Positions 1 through 6,900 of a DNA stretch of 19,708 nucleotides are shown here, piece by piece. Source of the DNA: an uncultured Clostridium sp. (GTDB lineage: Bacteria; Bacillota_A; Clostridia; TANB77; CAG-508); NCBI GenBank assembly GCA_946491915.1, contig CAMLYR010000020.1, positions 1-19,708 of the forward strand, in the 5' to 3' direction. The translations under genes were made by a program, and so were the position numbers. The number at the start of each line of letters is the position of its first letter. Position 1 is the stretch's first letter. A model generated the notes under the pieces. It was not told the DNA's origin and searched no databases. It saw only the letters and a program-made list of their open reading frames with translations.

Positions 1-1250
1 AAAGCTTGCATTATTAGAAGCTGATGTTAACTATAAAATTGTAAAAGAGTTTATTGCGACTATTCAAGAAAAAGCCTTAGGTCAAGATGTTTTAAAATCT
101 TTAACTCCAGGACAACAAGTTGTAAAAATTGTAAAAGATGAATTAGTAGAACTACTAGGTGGACAAACAAGTCAAATTAATTTTACACCAAATCCACCAA
201 CGATTATCATGTTAGTAGGTCTTCAAGGTTCAGGTAAAACCACAACAGCAGGAAAATTGGCAAATATACTTAGAAAACAAGGTAAAAAACCATTATTGGT
301 TGCTTGTGATGTATATAGACCAGCTGCTATTAAACAATTACAAGTTGTTGGTGCACAATTAAACATACCTGTTTTTGCAAATGAAAACTCAAAAGATGTT
401 GTGCATATTGCAAGACAAGCATTATCTGTTGCCATGTCAAAACTAAATGATGTAGTAATCTTAGATACAGCAGGTAGACTACATATTGATGAAGAATTAA
501 TGCAAGAATTAAAGAATTTAAAAGCAAATATTAAACCTCATGAACTATTACTTGTTGTAGATAGTATGACAGGTCAAGATGCGGTAAATGTTGCACAAAG
601 CTTTAGTGATAATGTTGGAATTGATGGAATTATCCTTACAAAGCTTGATGGTGATACGAGAGGTGGTGCAGCACTTTCTGTTAAAAAAGTAACAGGAAAG
701 CCAATTAAATTTGCAGCAACTGGAGAAAAACTAAGTGACATCGAAGTATTCCATCCAGATAGAATGGCTCAAAGAATTTTAGGAATGGGAGACATTCTAG
801 CAGTTATTGAAAAGGCTGAAGAATCATTTGATATGGAACAAGCTGAACAGCTTGAAAAGCAAATGAAGAAAAAGGAATGGGATTTAGATGATTATTTAGC
901 ACAAATTAGACAAGTAAAGAAAATGGGTTCATTTTCATCATTATTAAAACTAATACCGGGCTTTAATCAAATAAAAGATTTAAAAGTAGATGATAAAGAA
1001 TTTGTTAAAATTGAAGCAATTATTTGTTCAATGACAAAAGAGGAAAAACGAAATACAAAATTATTAAATGCAAGTAGAAGACAAAGAATTGCGAAACGGA
1101 AGTGGAACAACCGTACAAGATATTAACAAATTTATCAAATCTTTTGAAATGACACAAAAAATGATGAAACAGATGAAAAACAACAAAGGTGGCATGAAGA
1201 AGCTATTAAGCGGAATTGATGAAAATGCATTAAAGAATTTTAAGTTTTAA
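1..1250 (+). CDS. ffh: Signal recognition particle GTPase Ffh, 5'-truncated by window edge, apparent +1 frameshift
   Basis: Ffh binds the 4.5S/scRNA and signal sequences of nascent membrane proteins and delivers ribosomes to FtsY at the membrane. The reading frame is open from base 2, so the N terminus lies outside the window. Visible parts are the end of the N domain (ALLEADVNYKIV, then LTPGQQVVKIV), the P-loop GLQGSGKTT near 221-247, the DTAGR motif near 470-480, TKLDGD, and the M domain, which is Met-rich towards its C terminus. The frame breaks at 1097. After SRRQRIAK the frame continues as a short unrelated tail to a stop at 1126, while removing one C at 1097 restores GSGTTVQDINKF and the Met-rich end to the TAA at 1248-1250. 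The break hits the conserved RNA-binding signature SRRxRIAxGSG. Identity is certain. Whether the shift is a sequence error, a real mutation or recoding cannot be decided here. Confidence 0.93.
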
Positions 1251-1330
1251 AATATAGACAAAAGTAATTTGTATTTGAATCAATCAGTAAAAGTGTTATT
1301 AAATTTTTAAATTTATATATAAAAATAAAG

Positions 1331-1393
1331 TGATTAGAGGGATGACAAAAATCCGAAAAAGGGAAATTTGAGTCCGTCCCCATAATCCCTAAT
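1331..1393. repeat. REP-like imperfect palindrome between ffh and rpsP
   Basis: The outer arms are ATTAGAGGGAT (1333-1343) and ATCCCTAAT (1385-1393), which pair apart from a two-base insertion. Inside lie GGGATGAC and GTCCGTCCCC, which pair imperfectly. Read on the minus strand the core begins GGGGACGGACTCAAATTTCC. This resembles the GGGGAC-type palindromes scattered in Firmicutes genomes, but that resemblance is from memory and not from a search. The element ends just before the rpsP ribosome binding site. The gap upstream of it (1251-1330) shows no clear feature. Confidence 0.5.
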
Positions 1394-1413
1394 TTTCAGG
1401 AGGTGAACCAAAA

Positions 1414-1650
1414 ATGGTAAAAATAAGATTACAAAGACAAGGAAAGAAAAAAGCTCCATTCTATCACATTGTAGTAGCTGATTCAAGAGCTTCAAGAGAT
1501 GGAAAAATTATTGAGCAAATAGGAACATATGATCCAATGACAGATCCAGCAACAATCGTATTAGACAAAGAAAAAGTTGAAAAATGGATTAAAAATGGTG
1601 CAAAACCAACAGATACAGTTAAAGCTTTAATTGAAAAAGCAAATGCGTAA
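1414..1650 (+). CDS. rpsP: 30S ribosomal protein S16
   Basis: This is S16, a small-subunit protein that binds 16S rRNA early in 30S assembly. The product is 78 residues, the usual length for Firmicutes S16 (about 75-90). It starts [20 protein letters not shown] and continues with [19 protein letters not shown], the classical S16 signature. The start is supported by the strong Shine-Dalgarno sequence AGGAGGTGA at 1398-1406. It lies in the conserved order ffh-rpsP-khpA-rimM-trmD-rplS and is probably co-transcribed with these genes, although a hairpin element sits between it and ffh. Confidence 0.98.
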   Translation: MVKIRLQRQGKKKAPFYHIVVADSRASRDGKIIEQIGTYDPMTDPATIVLDKEKVEKWIKNGAKPTDTVKALIEKANA

Positions 1651-1700
1651 ACAAATGAAAAACTTCGTTTTTGATTTGTTTAATGAGGAAGGACATAATT

Positions 1701-1931
1701 ATGGAAGAATTTTTAAGAATTATTATTTCAAATTTAGTAGAGAATAAAGATGCTATCGAAATCAATACGATAGACAAAGGAAAATCTGTTACATTTGAAG
1801 TAAAAGTAGCCCAAGAAGATATGGGAAAAGTAATAGGAAAGCAAGGTAGAATTGCTCAATCTATTAGAAATGTTATGAAAGCTGTTGCTAATAAAGAACA
1901 TAAAAAAGCATCAGTAGAATTTTTAGGATAA
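1701..1931 (+). CDS. khpA: KH-domain RNA-binding protein KhpA
   Basis: This is a 76-residue single-KH-domain protein. In other Firmicutes, KhpA pairs with KhpB/EloR as a general RNA chaperone linked to cell elongation and division. The KH signature VIGKQGRIAQSIRNVMKA contains the GxxG loop (GKQG). The start at 1701 (MEEFLRIIISN) is chosen because GAGGAAGGA lies at 1685-1692 and because the length matches the family. A longer in-frame start at 1671 would add ten residues overlapping that ribosome binding site and is unlikely. Its place between rpsP and rimM is the usual Firmicutes context (the ylqC position). Confidence 0.95.
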   Translation: MEEFLRIIISNLVENKDAIEINTIDKGKSVTFEVKVAQEDMGKVIGKQGRIAQSIRNVMKAVANKEHKKASVEFLG

Positions 1932-1945
1932 TAGGAGTAACCAAT

Positions 1946-2452
1946 ATGTTACCAAATCTAGAAATTGGTCAAATCGTCAATACGTTTGGAATAAAAGGAA
2001 TGGTGAAAGTAAAACCATTTACAGATGATATTAGAAGATTTGATGAATTAAAAATAGTATATGTCGAAAAAAATAATAATCAAATAGAATATGAAATTGA
2101 AGAAGTAAAATATCATAAAGATATGGTATTAATAAAATTCAAGGGTATAGACAAAGTAGAACAAGCAGAAATGCTTCGAAATAGTTATCTAACAGTTTCT
2201 AGAGATTCAGTAGAAAAGCTAGAAGAAGGAAGATATTATATCGTAGATTTACTTGGACTAGAAGTTTATACAGATGAACAAATTTTATTAGGAACTTTAG
2301 AAGACATATTCAATACTGGTAGTAATGACATATATGTTGTAAAAAATAAACAAGGAAAACAAATTCTTTTACCAGCCATACAGGATGTAATTAAACAAAT
2401 TGATATAGAAAATAAAAAAATCATTGTACACTTACTTCCTGGATTGATTTAA
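1946..2452 (+). CDS. rimM: Ribosome maturation factor RimM
   Basis: RimM binds S19 and helps mature the head of the 30S subunit. The 168-residue product matches the usual length of 165-180. The N-terminal RimM domain has GQIVNTFGIKGMVKVKPFTD. The C-terminal PRC-barrel region includes YIVDLLGLEVYTDE and GTLEDIFNTGSNDIYVV, and ends with LLPAIQDVIKQID, all typical of the family. AGGAG precedes the ATG, and the start lies 14 bases after the khpA stop, which suggests translation from the same message. The 92-bp gap to trmD (2453-2544) contains only a short AAAAC/GTTTT inverted repeat and the trmD ribosome binding site. Confidence 0.97.
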   Translation: MLPNLEIGQIVNTFGIKGMVKVKPFTDDIRRFDELKIVYVEKNNNQIEYEIEEVKYHKDMVLIKFKGIDKVEQAEMLRNSYLTVSRDSVEKLEEGRYYIVDLLGLEVYTDEQILLGTLEDIFNTGSNDIYVVKNKQGKQILLPAIQDVIKQIDIENKKIIVHLLPGLI

Positions 2453-2544
2453 GTTATATGAAACAAAAATTTAAAGATAAAGAAACAACAAACATAAGGG
2501 AAAACGATCATGTTTTATAACAAAACAAGAAAGGAACAAAATCT

Positions 2545-3207
2545 ATGAAATTTGATGTTTTAACACTTTTTCCAGAAATGTTTGAAATATTAAATCAAAG
2601 TATTATTGGAAAAGCAATTGAAAAAGATTTAATAGATATAAACTTGATTAATATTAGAGATTTTTCAAAAGATAAACATAAAAAAGTAGATGATACACCT
2701 TATGGTGGTGGTGCTGGAATGGTAATGAAACCAGATGTGGTCTATGATGCATATCAGTCAATAAAAGACAGAAATGCAAAAGTTATCTATATGTCACCAC
2801 AAGGAAAGCCATTAAATCAACAAAAGGTAGAAGAGTTATCAAAAGAAAACCATTTAATTATACTTTGTGGGCATTATGAAGGAATTGACCAAAGGGTCTT
2901 GGATAAAATTGTAGATGAAGAAATATCTATAGGAGACTATGTATTAACAGGTGGAGAAATCCCAGCAATGGTGTTAATAGATAGTGTCAGTCGATATGTA
3001 GAAGGTGTTTTAAAAGAAGATTCTATAAAAGAAGAAAGCTTTTCAAATGGACTTCTAGAATATCCACAATATACAAGACCAGAGGTTTTTGAAGGAATGA
3101 AAGTTCCAGAAGTATTACTTTCAGGTCACCACGAAAATATAGAAAAATGGAGAAAAGAAAAGTCTTTAGAAATAACAAAGAAAAAAAGACCAGATATATT
3201 AAAATAA
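2545..3207 (+). CDS. trmD: tRNA (guanine-37-N1)-methyltransferase TrmD
   Basis: TrmD methylates G37 of tRNAs next to the anticodon using S-adenosylmethionine, which prevents +1 frameshifting. The 220-residue product starts [14 protein letters not shown] and contains the trefoil-knot SPOUT motifs [26 protein letters not shown] and [11 protein letters not shown]. It is slightly shorter than many TrmDs (about 230-250) and ends soon after the conserved region [14 protein letters not shown], so the C-terminal tail is short but the core is intact. AAAGGA lies about 10 bases upstream of the ATG. Its place between rimM and rplS is the standard one. Confidence 0.97.
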   Translation: MKFDVLTLFPEMFEILNQSIIGKAIEKDLIDINLINIRDFSKDKHKKVDDTPYGGGAGMVMKPDVVYDAYQSIKDRNAKVIYMSPQGKPLNQQKVEELSKENHLIILCGHYEGIDQRVLDKIVDEEISIGDYVLTGGEIPAMVLIDSVSRYVEGVLKEDSIKEESFSNGLLEYPQYTRPEVFEGMKVPEVLLSGHHENIEKWRKEKSLEITKKKRPDILK

Positions 3208-3240
3208 ATTAATATTAGCAGGGGTAAACATGTATTCACA

Positions 3241-3298
3241 AGGGTAGGGGACATATTTTGTCCTAACAGGAATACCCAAAGAAAAAATATGTCCCCTG
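3241..3298. repeat. REP-like GGGGAC hairpin between trmD and rplS
   Basis: There is a perfect 13-bp inverted repeat: GGGGACATATTTT at 3247-3259 and AAAATATGTCCCC at 3284-3296, with a 24-nt loop. Two alternative smaller pairings compete with it: GGACA/TGTCC within 3249-3263, and GGGTA (3242-3246) with TACCC (3273-3277). It lies 14 bases upstream of the rplS Shine-Dalgarno AGGAGG (3311-3316) and has no T-run on the plus strand, so it is not a standard terminator. It is the best-defined member of the palindrome set in this window. Confidence 0.7.
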
Positions 3299-3326
3299 AC
3301 ATTAAGAAGAAGGAGGAAATTCTAAA

Positions 3327-3986
3327 ATGGATATTATAAAATCAATTGAACATGAACAATTGAAAAATAAGATACCAGAATTAAAAGTTGGTAATACAGT
3401 AAGAGTACACGTAAGAATAAAAGAAGGAAACAAAGAAAGAATCCAAGTTTTTGAAGGAATTATTATAAAAGTACAAGGTGGAGGTGTGAACCAAACATTT
3501 ACAGTAAGAAAAAATTCTTATGGTGTAGGTGTTGAAAAAACATTTTTAGTACACTCTCCATTAGTTGAAAAAGTAGAATTAATAAGGGTAGGTAAAGCAA
3601 GAAGAGCAAAATTATACTACCTAAGAGATAGAGTAGGTAAAGCTGCTAAGACTAAGGAAAAAGTAGGAGCAAGAATAGAAGATAGAGAAATTACTATCAA
3701 AGAAGACTTAGTAGAAGAACCAGCAGTAGAGGAAGCTCCAGAAGAAGCACCAGCTATTGAAACAGAAAACGTAGCTGTTCAAGAAACAGTAGATACAGTT
3801 TCAGAAGAAGTTGTTGAAGAGGTTAAAGAAGTAGAAGAACCTAAAAAAGAAGAAAAAGCTGAAAAAACTGAAAAAACTGAAAAAGTAGAAGAAGCTAAAG
3901 CTGAAGAACCAGCTAAAGAAGAAGTAAAAGAAGATTCTAAAAAAGCTGAAGAAAAACCAGCAACTGAAGAAGATAAAAAAGCATAG
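3327..3986 (+). CDS. rplS: 50S ribosomal protein L19 with long acidic C-terminal extension
   Basis: L19 lies at the 30S-50S interface. Residues 1 to about 120 are a complete L19 ([13 protein letters not shown], then [33 protein letters not shown]). Bacterial L19 is normally about 115 residues, but here the frame continues to 219. Residues from about 124 onwards form a low-complexity tail of Glu, Lys, Ala, Val, Pro and Thr with no Arg and no aromatic residues, including the short tandem [11 protein letters not shown]. The tail is probably disordered and strongly acidic. The frame is continuous with no internal stop or obvious junction. AGGAGG precedes the ATG, and a terminator follows the stop immediately. 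The L19 identity is certain. The role of the tail is unknown. Confidence 0.96.
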   Translation: MDIIKSIEHEQLKNKIPELKVGNTVRVHVRIKEGNKERIQVFEGIIIKVQGGGVNQTFTVRKNSYGVGVEKTFLVHSPLVEKVELIRVGKARRAKLYYLRDRVGKAAKTKEKVGARIEDREITIKEDLVEEPAVEEAPEEAPAIETENVAVQETVDTVSEEVVEEVKEVEEPKKEEKAEKTEKTEKVEEAKAEEPAKEEVKEDSKKAEEKPATEEDKKA

Positions 3987-3992
3987 TAAAAC

Positions 3993-4027
3993 AAAAAAAG
4001 ATGAGTTTGTTGTCTCATCTTTTTTTC
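3993..4027. terminator. Bidirectional rho-independent terminator after rplS / dapB
   Basis: A perfect 13-bp stem (3993-4005 with 4014-4026) has a GATGAG/CTCATC core and an 8-nt loop. It is flanked by a T-run on the plus strand and, because the left arm starts with seven A, by a T-run on the minus strand too. It can therefore stop both the rplS operon (+) and the convergent dapA-dapB transcript (-). Confidence 0.9.
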
Positions 4028-4030
4028 TGG

Positions 4031-4076
4031 TTTTGCCGAAATGTCCCCAATGGATCTAATCCTAATTGCCCCAAAA
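4031..4076. repeat. Possible REP-like element at dapB 3' end
   Basis: Outer TTTTG/CAAAA arms enclose GTCCCC (4043-4048), a small GGAT-CTA-ATCC hairpin (4052-4062) and GCCCC (4068-4072). On the minus strand it reads GGGGCAATTAGG followed later by GGGGACATTTCGGC. It shares the GGGGAC core with the other intergenic elements but folds poorly, so it may be a decayed copy. Confidence 0.35.
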
Positions 4077-4084
4077 TTAATGTT

Positions 4085-4834
4085 TTAATCAAACATATCC
4101 TCCATAGCATACATACCAGGTTGCTCATTTACAATAAATTCAGCAGCTCTTAAAGCACCTTCTGCAAATACATTTCTAGAATAGCTGGTATGCTTAATTT
4201 CAAAAGTTTCAAAATTTCCGATGAATTGAACAGAATGTTCTCCAACAATATTTCCACCTCTGATAGAAGACATACCAATTTCGTTTTTATCTCTTTTTTC
4301 ATGTTTATCATGTCTATTATATTCACAATGAAGTGTATTTCCTAAGGATTCATTAATACTATCTGCTAACATTTGAGCAGTACCACTTGGACTATCTACT
4401 TTTCTATTATGATGTGCTTCAATGATTTCAATATCTGTGTTTTTCAAAAGTGGAGCAAGCCAAGAAAGAATTTTTTTCATAATCATAATGTCAAAAGACA
4501 TATTGGCAGATTTAAAGATAGGGATTGTTTTACTTGCTTCTTTAATTATTTTTGTTTCTTCATCTGTAAATCCAGTTGTGGCAATAACCATTGGTATTTT
4601 ATTTGCTTTGGCATAATTTAATATATTTAGTGTTGCAACAGGAAGAGAAAAGTCAATAATGACATCTGGCGTTACATTAATTTTTTCTATTTCTGTAAAA
4701 ATTGGAAATTTAGAATCAGAATAACTTACTTTGTCAAATCCGCCAATGACTTGCATGTTCTCATTTTCTTCTACTAAATTACATACTACATTTCCCATTT
4801 TTCCATTACAACCATTTACAAATACGTTTAACAT
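4085..4834 (-). CDS. dapB: 4-hydroxy-tetrahydrodipicolinate reductase DapB
   Basis: DapB reduces hydroxytetrahydrodipicolinate to tetrahydrodipicolinate with NAD(P)H, the second dedicated step of the DAP/lysine pathway that feeds peptidoglycan. The 249-residue product has an N-terminal Rossmann motif (VNGCNGKMG), ATTGF in the nucleotide/substrate cleft, and the family signature EAHHNRKVDSPSGTA with the catalytic His and Lys. The length is normal for the Firmicutes form (about 250). GGAGGT lies just upstream of the ATG on the minus strand. It follows dapA in the same direction across a 217-bp gap that holds a hairpin, so it may be partly or separately regulated. Confidence 0.97.
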   Translation of the reverse strand: MLNVFVNGCNGKMGNVVCNLVEENENMQVIGGFDKVSYSDSKFPIFTEIEKINVTPDVIIDFSLPVATLNILNYAKANKIPMVIATTGFTDEETKIIKEASKTIPIFKSANMSFDIMIMKKILSWLAPLLKNTDIEIIEAHHNRKVDSPSGTAQMLADSINESLGNTLHCEYNRHDKHEKRDKNEIGMSSIRGGNIVGEHSVQFIGNFETFEIKHTSYSRNVFAEGALRAAEFIVNEQPGMYAMEDMFD

Positions 4835-4950
4835 TTGATACCTCCATTATTTATAAAATTTATTATTAGATTTAATATATTATTTAAATATTTATATTTA
4901 TATTTGATTTATTTTTGTTATTCTTTATTTTTATATACAATTATATTTTT

Positions 4951-5003
4951 TATTGTATAGGAAAAATCGGCTTTTATCTTGACCTTATATGGATTTTTCC
5001 CTT
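4951..5003 (-). repeat. Hairpin element, copy 1, in dapB leader
   Basis: The inverted repeat GGAAAAATC (4960-4968) / GATTTTTCC (4992-5000) has a 23-nt loop. The element aligns with the one at 6718-6772. The plus-strand frames TATTGyATA and GCTTTTAT are shared, while the stem bases differ in a pairing-preserving way. In both cases it lies 5' of a minus-strand gene (here dapB). The rest of the dapA-dapB gap (4835-4950) is almost pure A/T with no other feature I can support. CCTTTACAACAAGG at 4999-5012 is a further weak palindrome. Confidence 0.6.
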
Positions 5004-5051
5004 TACAACAAGGTTAGGCTTTCTATATTTGTGAAGTACTGCGAAGCATAA

Positions 5052-5930
5052 CTAATTTAGTTTCTCTAATTCTTCAATTAATTTTTGTTCTTTATCACTA
5101 CTCATTTTGGTAAGTGGTAATCTAGGAATTCCATAGTGATAGCCAATATGATTTAAAGCAGCTTTAACAGGAATAGGGTTAACCTCTGCGAATAAAGCTT
5201 TTATTAAAGGTAAAGCATCTAATTGCATTTTTGTTGCCTTTTTAATGTCGCCATCAAAAAAGTTTTGAATCATGTCATGTGTATATTGTGGTTTTACATT
5301 TGATAAGACAGATATTACCCCAAGTCCACCTAATGATAAAATTGGTAATATTTGATCATCATTTCCTGAATAAATATGTAAATCATCTCCACATAGATGT
5401 GCAATTTCAGCAACTTGTGATAAATTACCACTTGCTTCTTTAATTGCAACAATATTATCAATTTTAGATAGTTCTAAACAAGTTTCTGGTAAGATATTGA
5501 CACCTGTTCTACTTGGTACACTATACAAAATAATTGGTAAAGATACACTTTCAGCGATTACTCTATAATGTTCAACTAATCCCTTTTGCGTACATTTGTT
5601 GTAATAAGGTGTAACAATTAAAAGTCCATCAACGCCTAAAGCTTCTGCTTTTTTAGAATTTTCAATGACTTTCATTGTATTATTGCCACCAGTACCTGCG
5701 ATAATAGGTACTCTTCCTTTAGCTGTTTTAACTGCACAAGAAATTGTTGCATCTTTTTCATCTTCTGTCATGGTAGAAGATTCTCCTGTTGTGCCACACA
5801 CGATAATGGCATCTACGCCATTTTCAATTTGAAAATTAATAAGCCTTTCAAATTCTTTGAGATTGACACCGTTTTCATCAAAAGGTGTACTGATAGCTGT
5901 TCCACAGCCTTTGAATAAAATTTTTTTCAT
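5052..5930 (-). CDS. dapA: 4-hydroxy-tetrahydrodipicolinate synthase DapA
   Basis: DapA condenses pyruvate with aspartate semialdehyde to open the DAP/lysine branch. It is a TIM-barrel class I aldolase of about 292 residues, the usual length. The start MKKILFKGCGTAIS is followed by GVDAIIVCGTTGESSTM (pyruvate/carboxylate loop), VTPYYNKCTQKG with the catalytic Tyr, and VAIKEASGN with the Schiff-base Lys. The ATG at 5930 is preferred because AGGTGA lies six bases upstream. A GTG at 5939 in the same frame overlaps that ribosome binding site. No lysine-riboswitch-sized leader is visible, because the likely promoter is only about 60-70 bases upstream. Confidence 0.97.
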   Translation of the reverse strand: MKKILFKGCGTAISTPFDENGVNLKEFERLINFQIENGVDAIIVCGTTGESSTMTEDEKDATISCAVKTAKGRVPIIAGTGGNNTMKVIENSKKAEALGVDGLLIVTPYYNKCTQKGLVEHYRVIAESVSLPIILYSVPSRTGVNILPETCLELSKIDNIVAIKEASGNLSQVAEIAHLCGDDLHIYSGNDDQILPILSLGGLGVISVLSNVKPQYTHDMIQNFFDGDIKKATKMQLDALPLIKALFAEVNPIPVKAALNHIGYHYGIPRLPLTKMSSDKEQKLIEELEKLN

Positions 5931-5993
5931 AAAAATCACCTGATTTTCTTAAATAATAGATAAAAAATATAATTATATTTTTTGTACATTGTC

Positions 5994-5999
5994 ATTATA
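5994..5999 (-). promoter_or_regulatory. Putative -10 box for dapA
   Basis: A consensus TATAAT lies on the minus strand 64 bases upstream of the dapA ATG. No good -35 box sits 17 bases further upstream (only a TTCTCT-like hexamer), so this is a tentative call. The surrounding 5931-6135 gap also holds two very short plus-strand reading frames and the terminator at 6087-6119. Confidence 0.4.
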
Positions 6000-6086
6000 T
6001 TACAAAAATAATAAAAAGAGAATAGAAAATGAAAAAAGTTCATAGAATTCATAGGAGGTAAATTGTGTCAAGAAATAGAGGTTAAA

Positions 6087-6119
6087 GAAAAACGTTTCTC
6101 ATAGAGAAAAACGTTTTTT
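6087..6119. terminator. Terminator downstream of the HD-domain gene
   Basis: AAAAACGTTTCTC (6088-6100) pairs with GAGAAAAACGTTTTT (6104-6118), with a two-A bulge and a 3-nt loop. T-runs lie on both sides, so it can act on the minus strand for the HD gene ending at 6136 and also on the plus strand. The arms also contain the repeated word GAAAAACGTTT. Confidence 0.75.
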
Positions 6120-6135
6120 GTATATAAAATAAATT

Positions 6136-6675
6136 TTAAAATCGCATTATTAACAAACTAAAAAACACATAAGCATATCGAAAAGCCTTTTTCATAAACA
6201 TCCTAGATTTTATAACTTCAAAAGTTTCCGAAATGGCACAATATTTATCTACAAAAGTTAAGATAAATCCTTCGATTGATGTGGGAAATTGTATTGTTAC
6301 AGGCCACATATGTGTAAGAATCATATCTTTTTCTTTTTGAGATAAATCAAATAATTTACTTGCATTGTCACAAGCTGTTTTTCCATGAGTGAAAGCATGA
6401 AATCCTTTTCTGTTAGGTTCTCGAACACGCCAGTCATACAAAAACAAATCATGTAACATAGCAGCTCTTGTGGCTGATCTATAATTTAAATGGTATTTTT
6501 TACAAATTAAATAACAATAATAAGAAACCATATAACAATGATCAAAACAGCTAGTTTCATAATGTTGTCTATATTTTTTCATCTCTTGAACGGTCTCATT
6601 ATTTACCAAGTCTTCAATAATATTTAAGAATTCTTTATTATTTATGGAATTCCATTCCTTAGTTTCTTTTTTCAT
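6136..6675 (-). CDS. HD-domain phosphohydrolase family protein
   Basis: This 179-residue protein has the HD superfamily metal-binding pattern: His46 (CFDHC), His75-Asp76 (AMLHDLFLYDW), further histidines at 97 (FTHGKT) and 122 (THMWPVT), and Asp143 (FVDKYCA). HD proteins are usually phosphohydrolases acting on nucleotides or cyclic dinucleotides. The exact substrate cannot be read here. The HDLFLYDW and HMWP segments are typical of a common uncharacterised Firmicutes group. The ATG at 6675 has AAGGGG upstream. The gene is monocistronic, with its own likely promoter about 120 bases upstream and a terminator downstream. It has no visible functional link to the dap genes. Confidence 0.85.
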   Translation of the reverse strand: MKKETKEWNSINNKEFLNIIEDLVNNETVQEMKKYRQHYETSCFDHCYMVSYYCYLICKKYHLNYRSATRAAMLHDLFLYDWRVREPNRKGFHAFTHGKTACDNASKLFDLSQKEKDMILTHMWPVTIQFPTSIEGFILTFVDKYCAISETFEVIKSRMFMKKAFRYAYVFFSLLIMRF

Positions 6676-6717
6676 AAAAACCCCTTTTAAAATTTTATGT
6701 TTTTTGAAAATTTTTGT

Positions 6718-6772
6718 TATTGCATAAGAAAATTAGCTTTTATATTCATTCTATATAAGATTTTCTTATTTA
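6718..6772 (-). repeat. Hairpin element, copy 2, in leader of the HD gene
   Basis: A perfect 10-bp stem ATAAGAAAAT (6724-6733) / ATTTTCTTAT (6760-6769) has a 26-nt loop. It aligns end to end with 4951-5003. The flanking TATTG-ATA and loop GCTTTTAT are kept, and two stem G-C pairs of copy 1 are A-T pairs here. It lies between the putative promoter and the start of the minus-strand HD gene. Confidence 0.6.
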
Positions 6773-6795
6773 ATAATTATTTATCACTATTTCTT

Positions 6796-6824
6796 ATTAT
6801 AGCATAAAAGGTAAAAATAGTAAA
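6796..6824 (-). promoter_or_regulatory. Putative promoter of the HD-domain gene
   Basis: On the minus strand TTTACT (6819-6824) is separated by 17 bases from TATAAT (6796-6801). This places the start of transcription about 110-120 bases before the ATG, so the hairpin at 6718-6772 would be in the 5' leader. The -35 box is only a fair match. Confidence 0.5.
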
Positions 6825-6843
6825 TGAAAATTTTCTTAAATTA

Positions 6844-6872
6844 TTGAAGGAAAAAACAATTTATATTATAAT
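6844..6872 (+). promoter_or_regulatory. Putative sigma-A-type promoter of the 6901 gene
   Basis: TTGAAG (6844-6849), a 17-base spacer and TATAAT (6867-6872) make a good vegetative promoter. GGAGG at 6889-6893 and the ATG at 6901 follow. It is back to back with the HD-gene promoter. Confidence 0.65.
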
Positions 6873-6900
6873 TATTTTAATAAAAAATGGAGGTATATAA

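Noticed and set aside
1275..1303. Promoter between ffh and rpsP (TTGAAT then TATTAA)
   Set aside because: The -10 match is weak and such motifs occur by chance in DNA this rich in A/T.
3779..4018. Ser-rich minus-strand reading frame opposite the rplS tail
   Set aside because: It is an antisense shadow of the Glu/Lys codons of the L19 tail and runs through the terminator. It has no ribosome binding site.
4373..4621. Two plus-strand frames inside dapB
   Set aside because: They are overlapped by the well-supported dapB on the other strand and have no family features.
5931..6010. Lysine riboswitch or T-box upstream of dapA
   Set aside because: The leader between the likely -10 box and the ATG is too short, and no T-box or L-box conserved motifs are visible.
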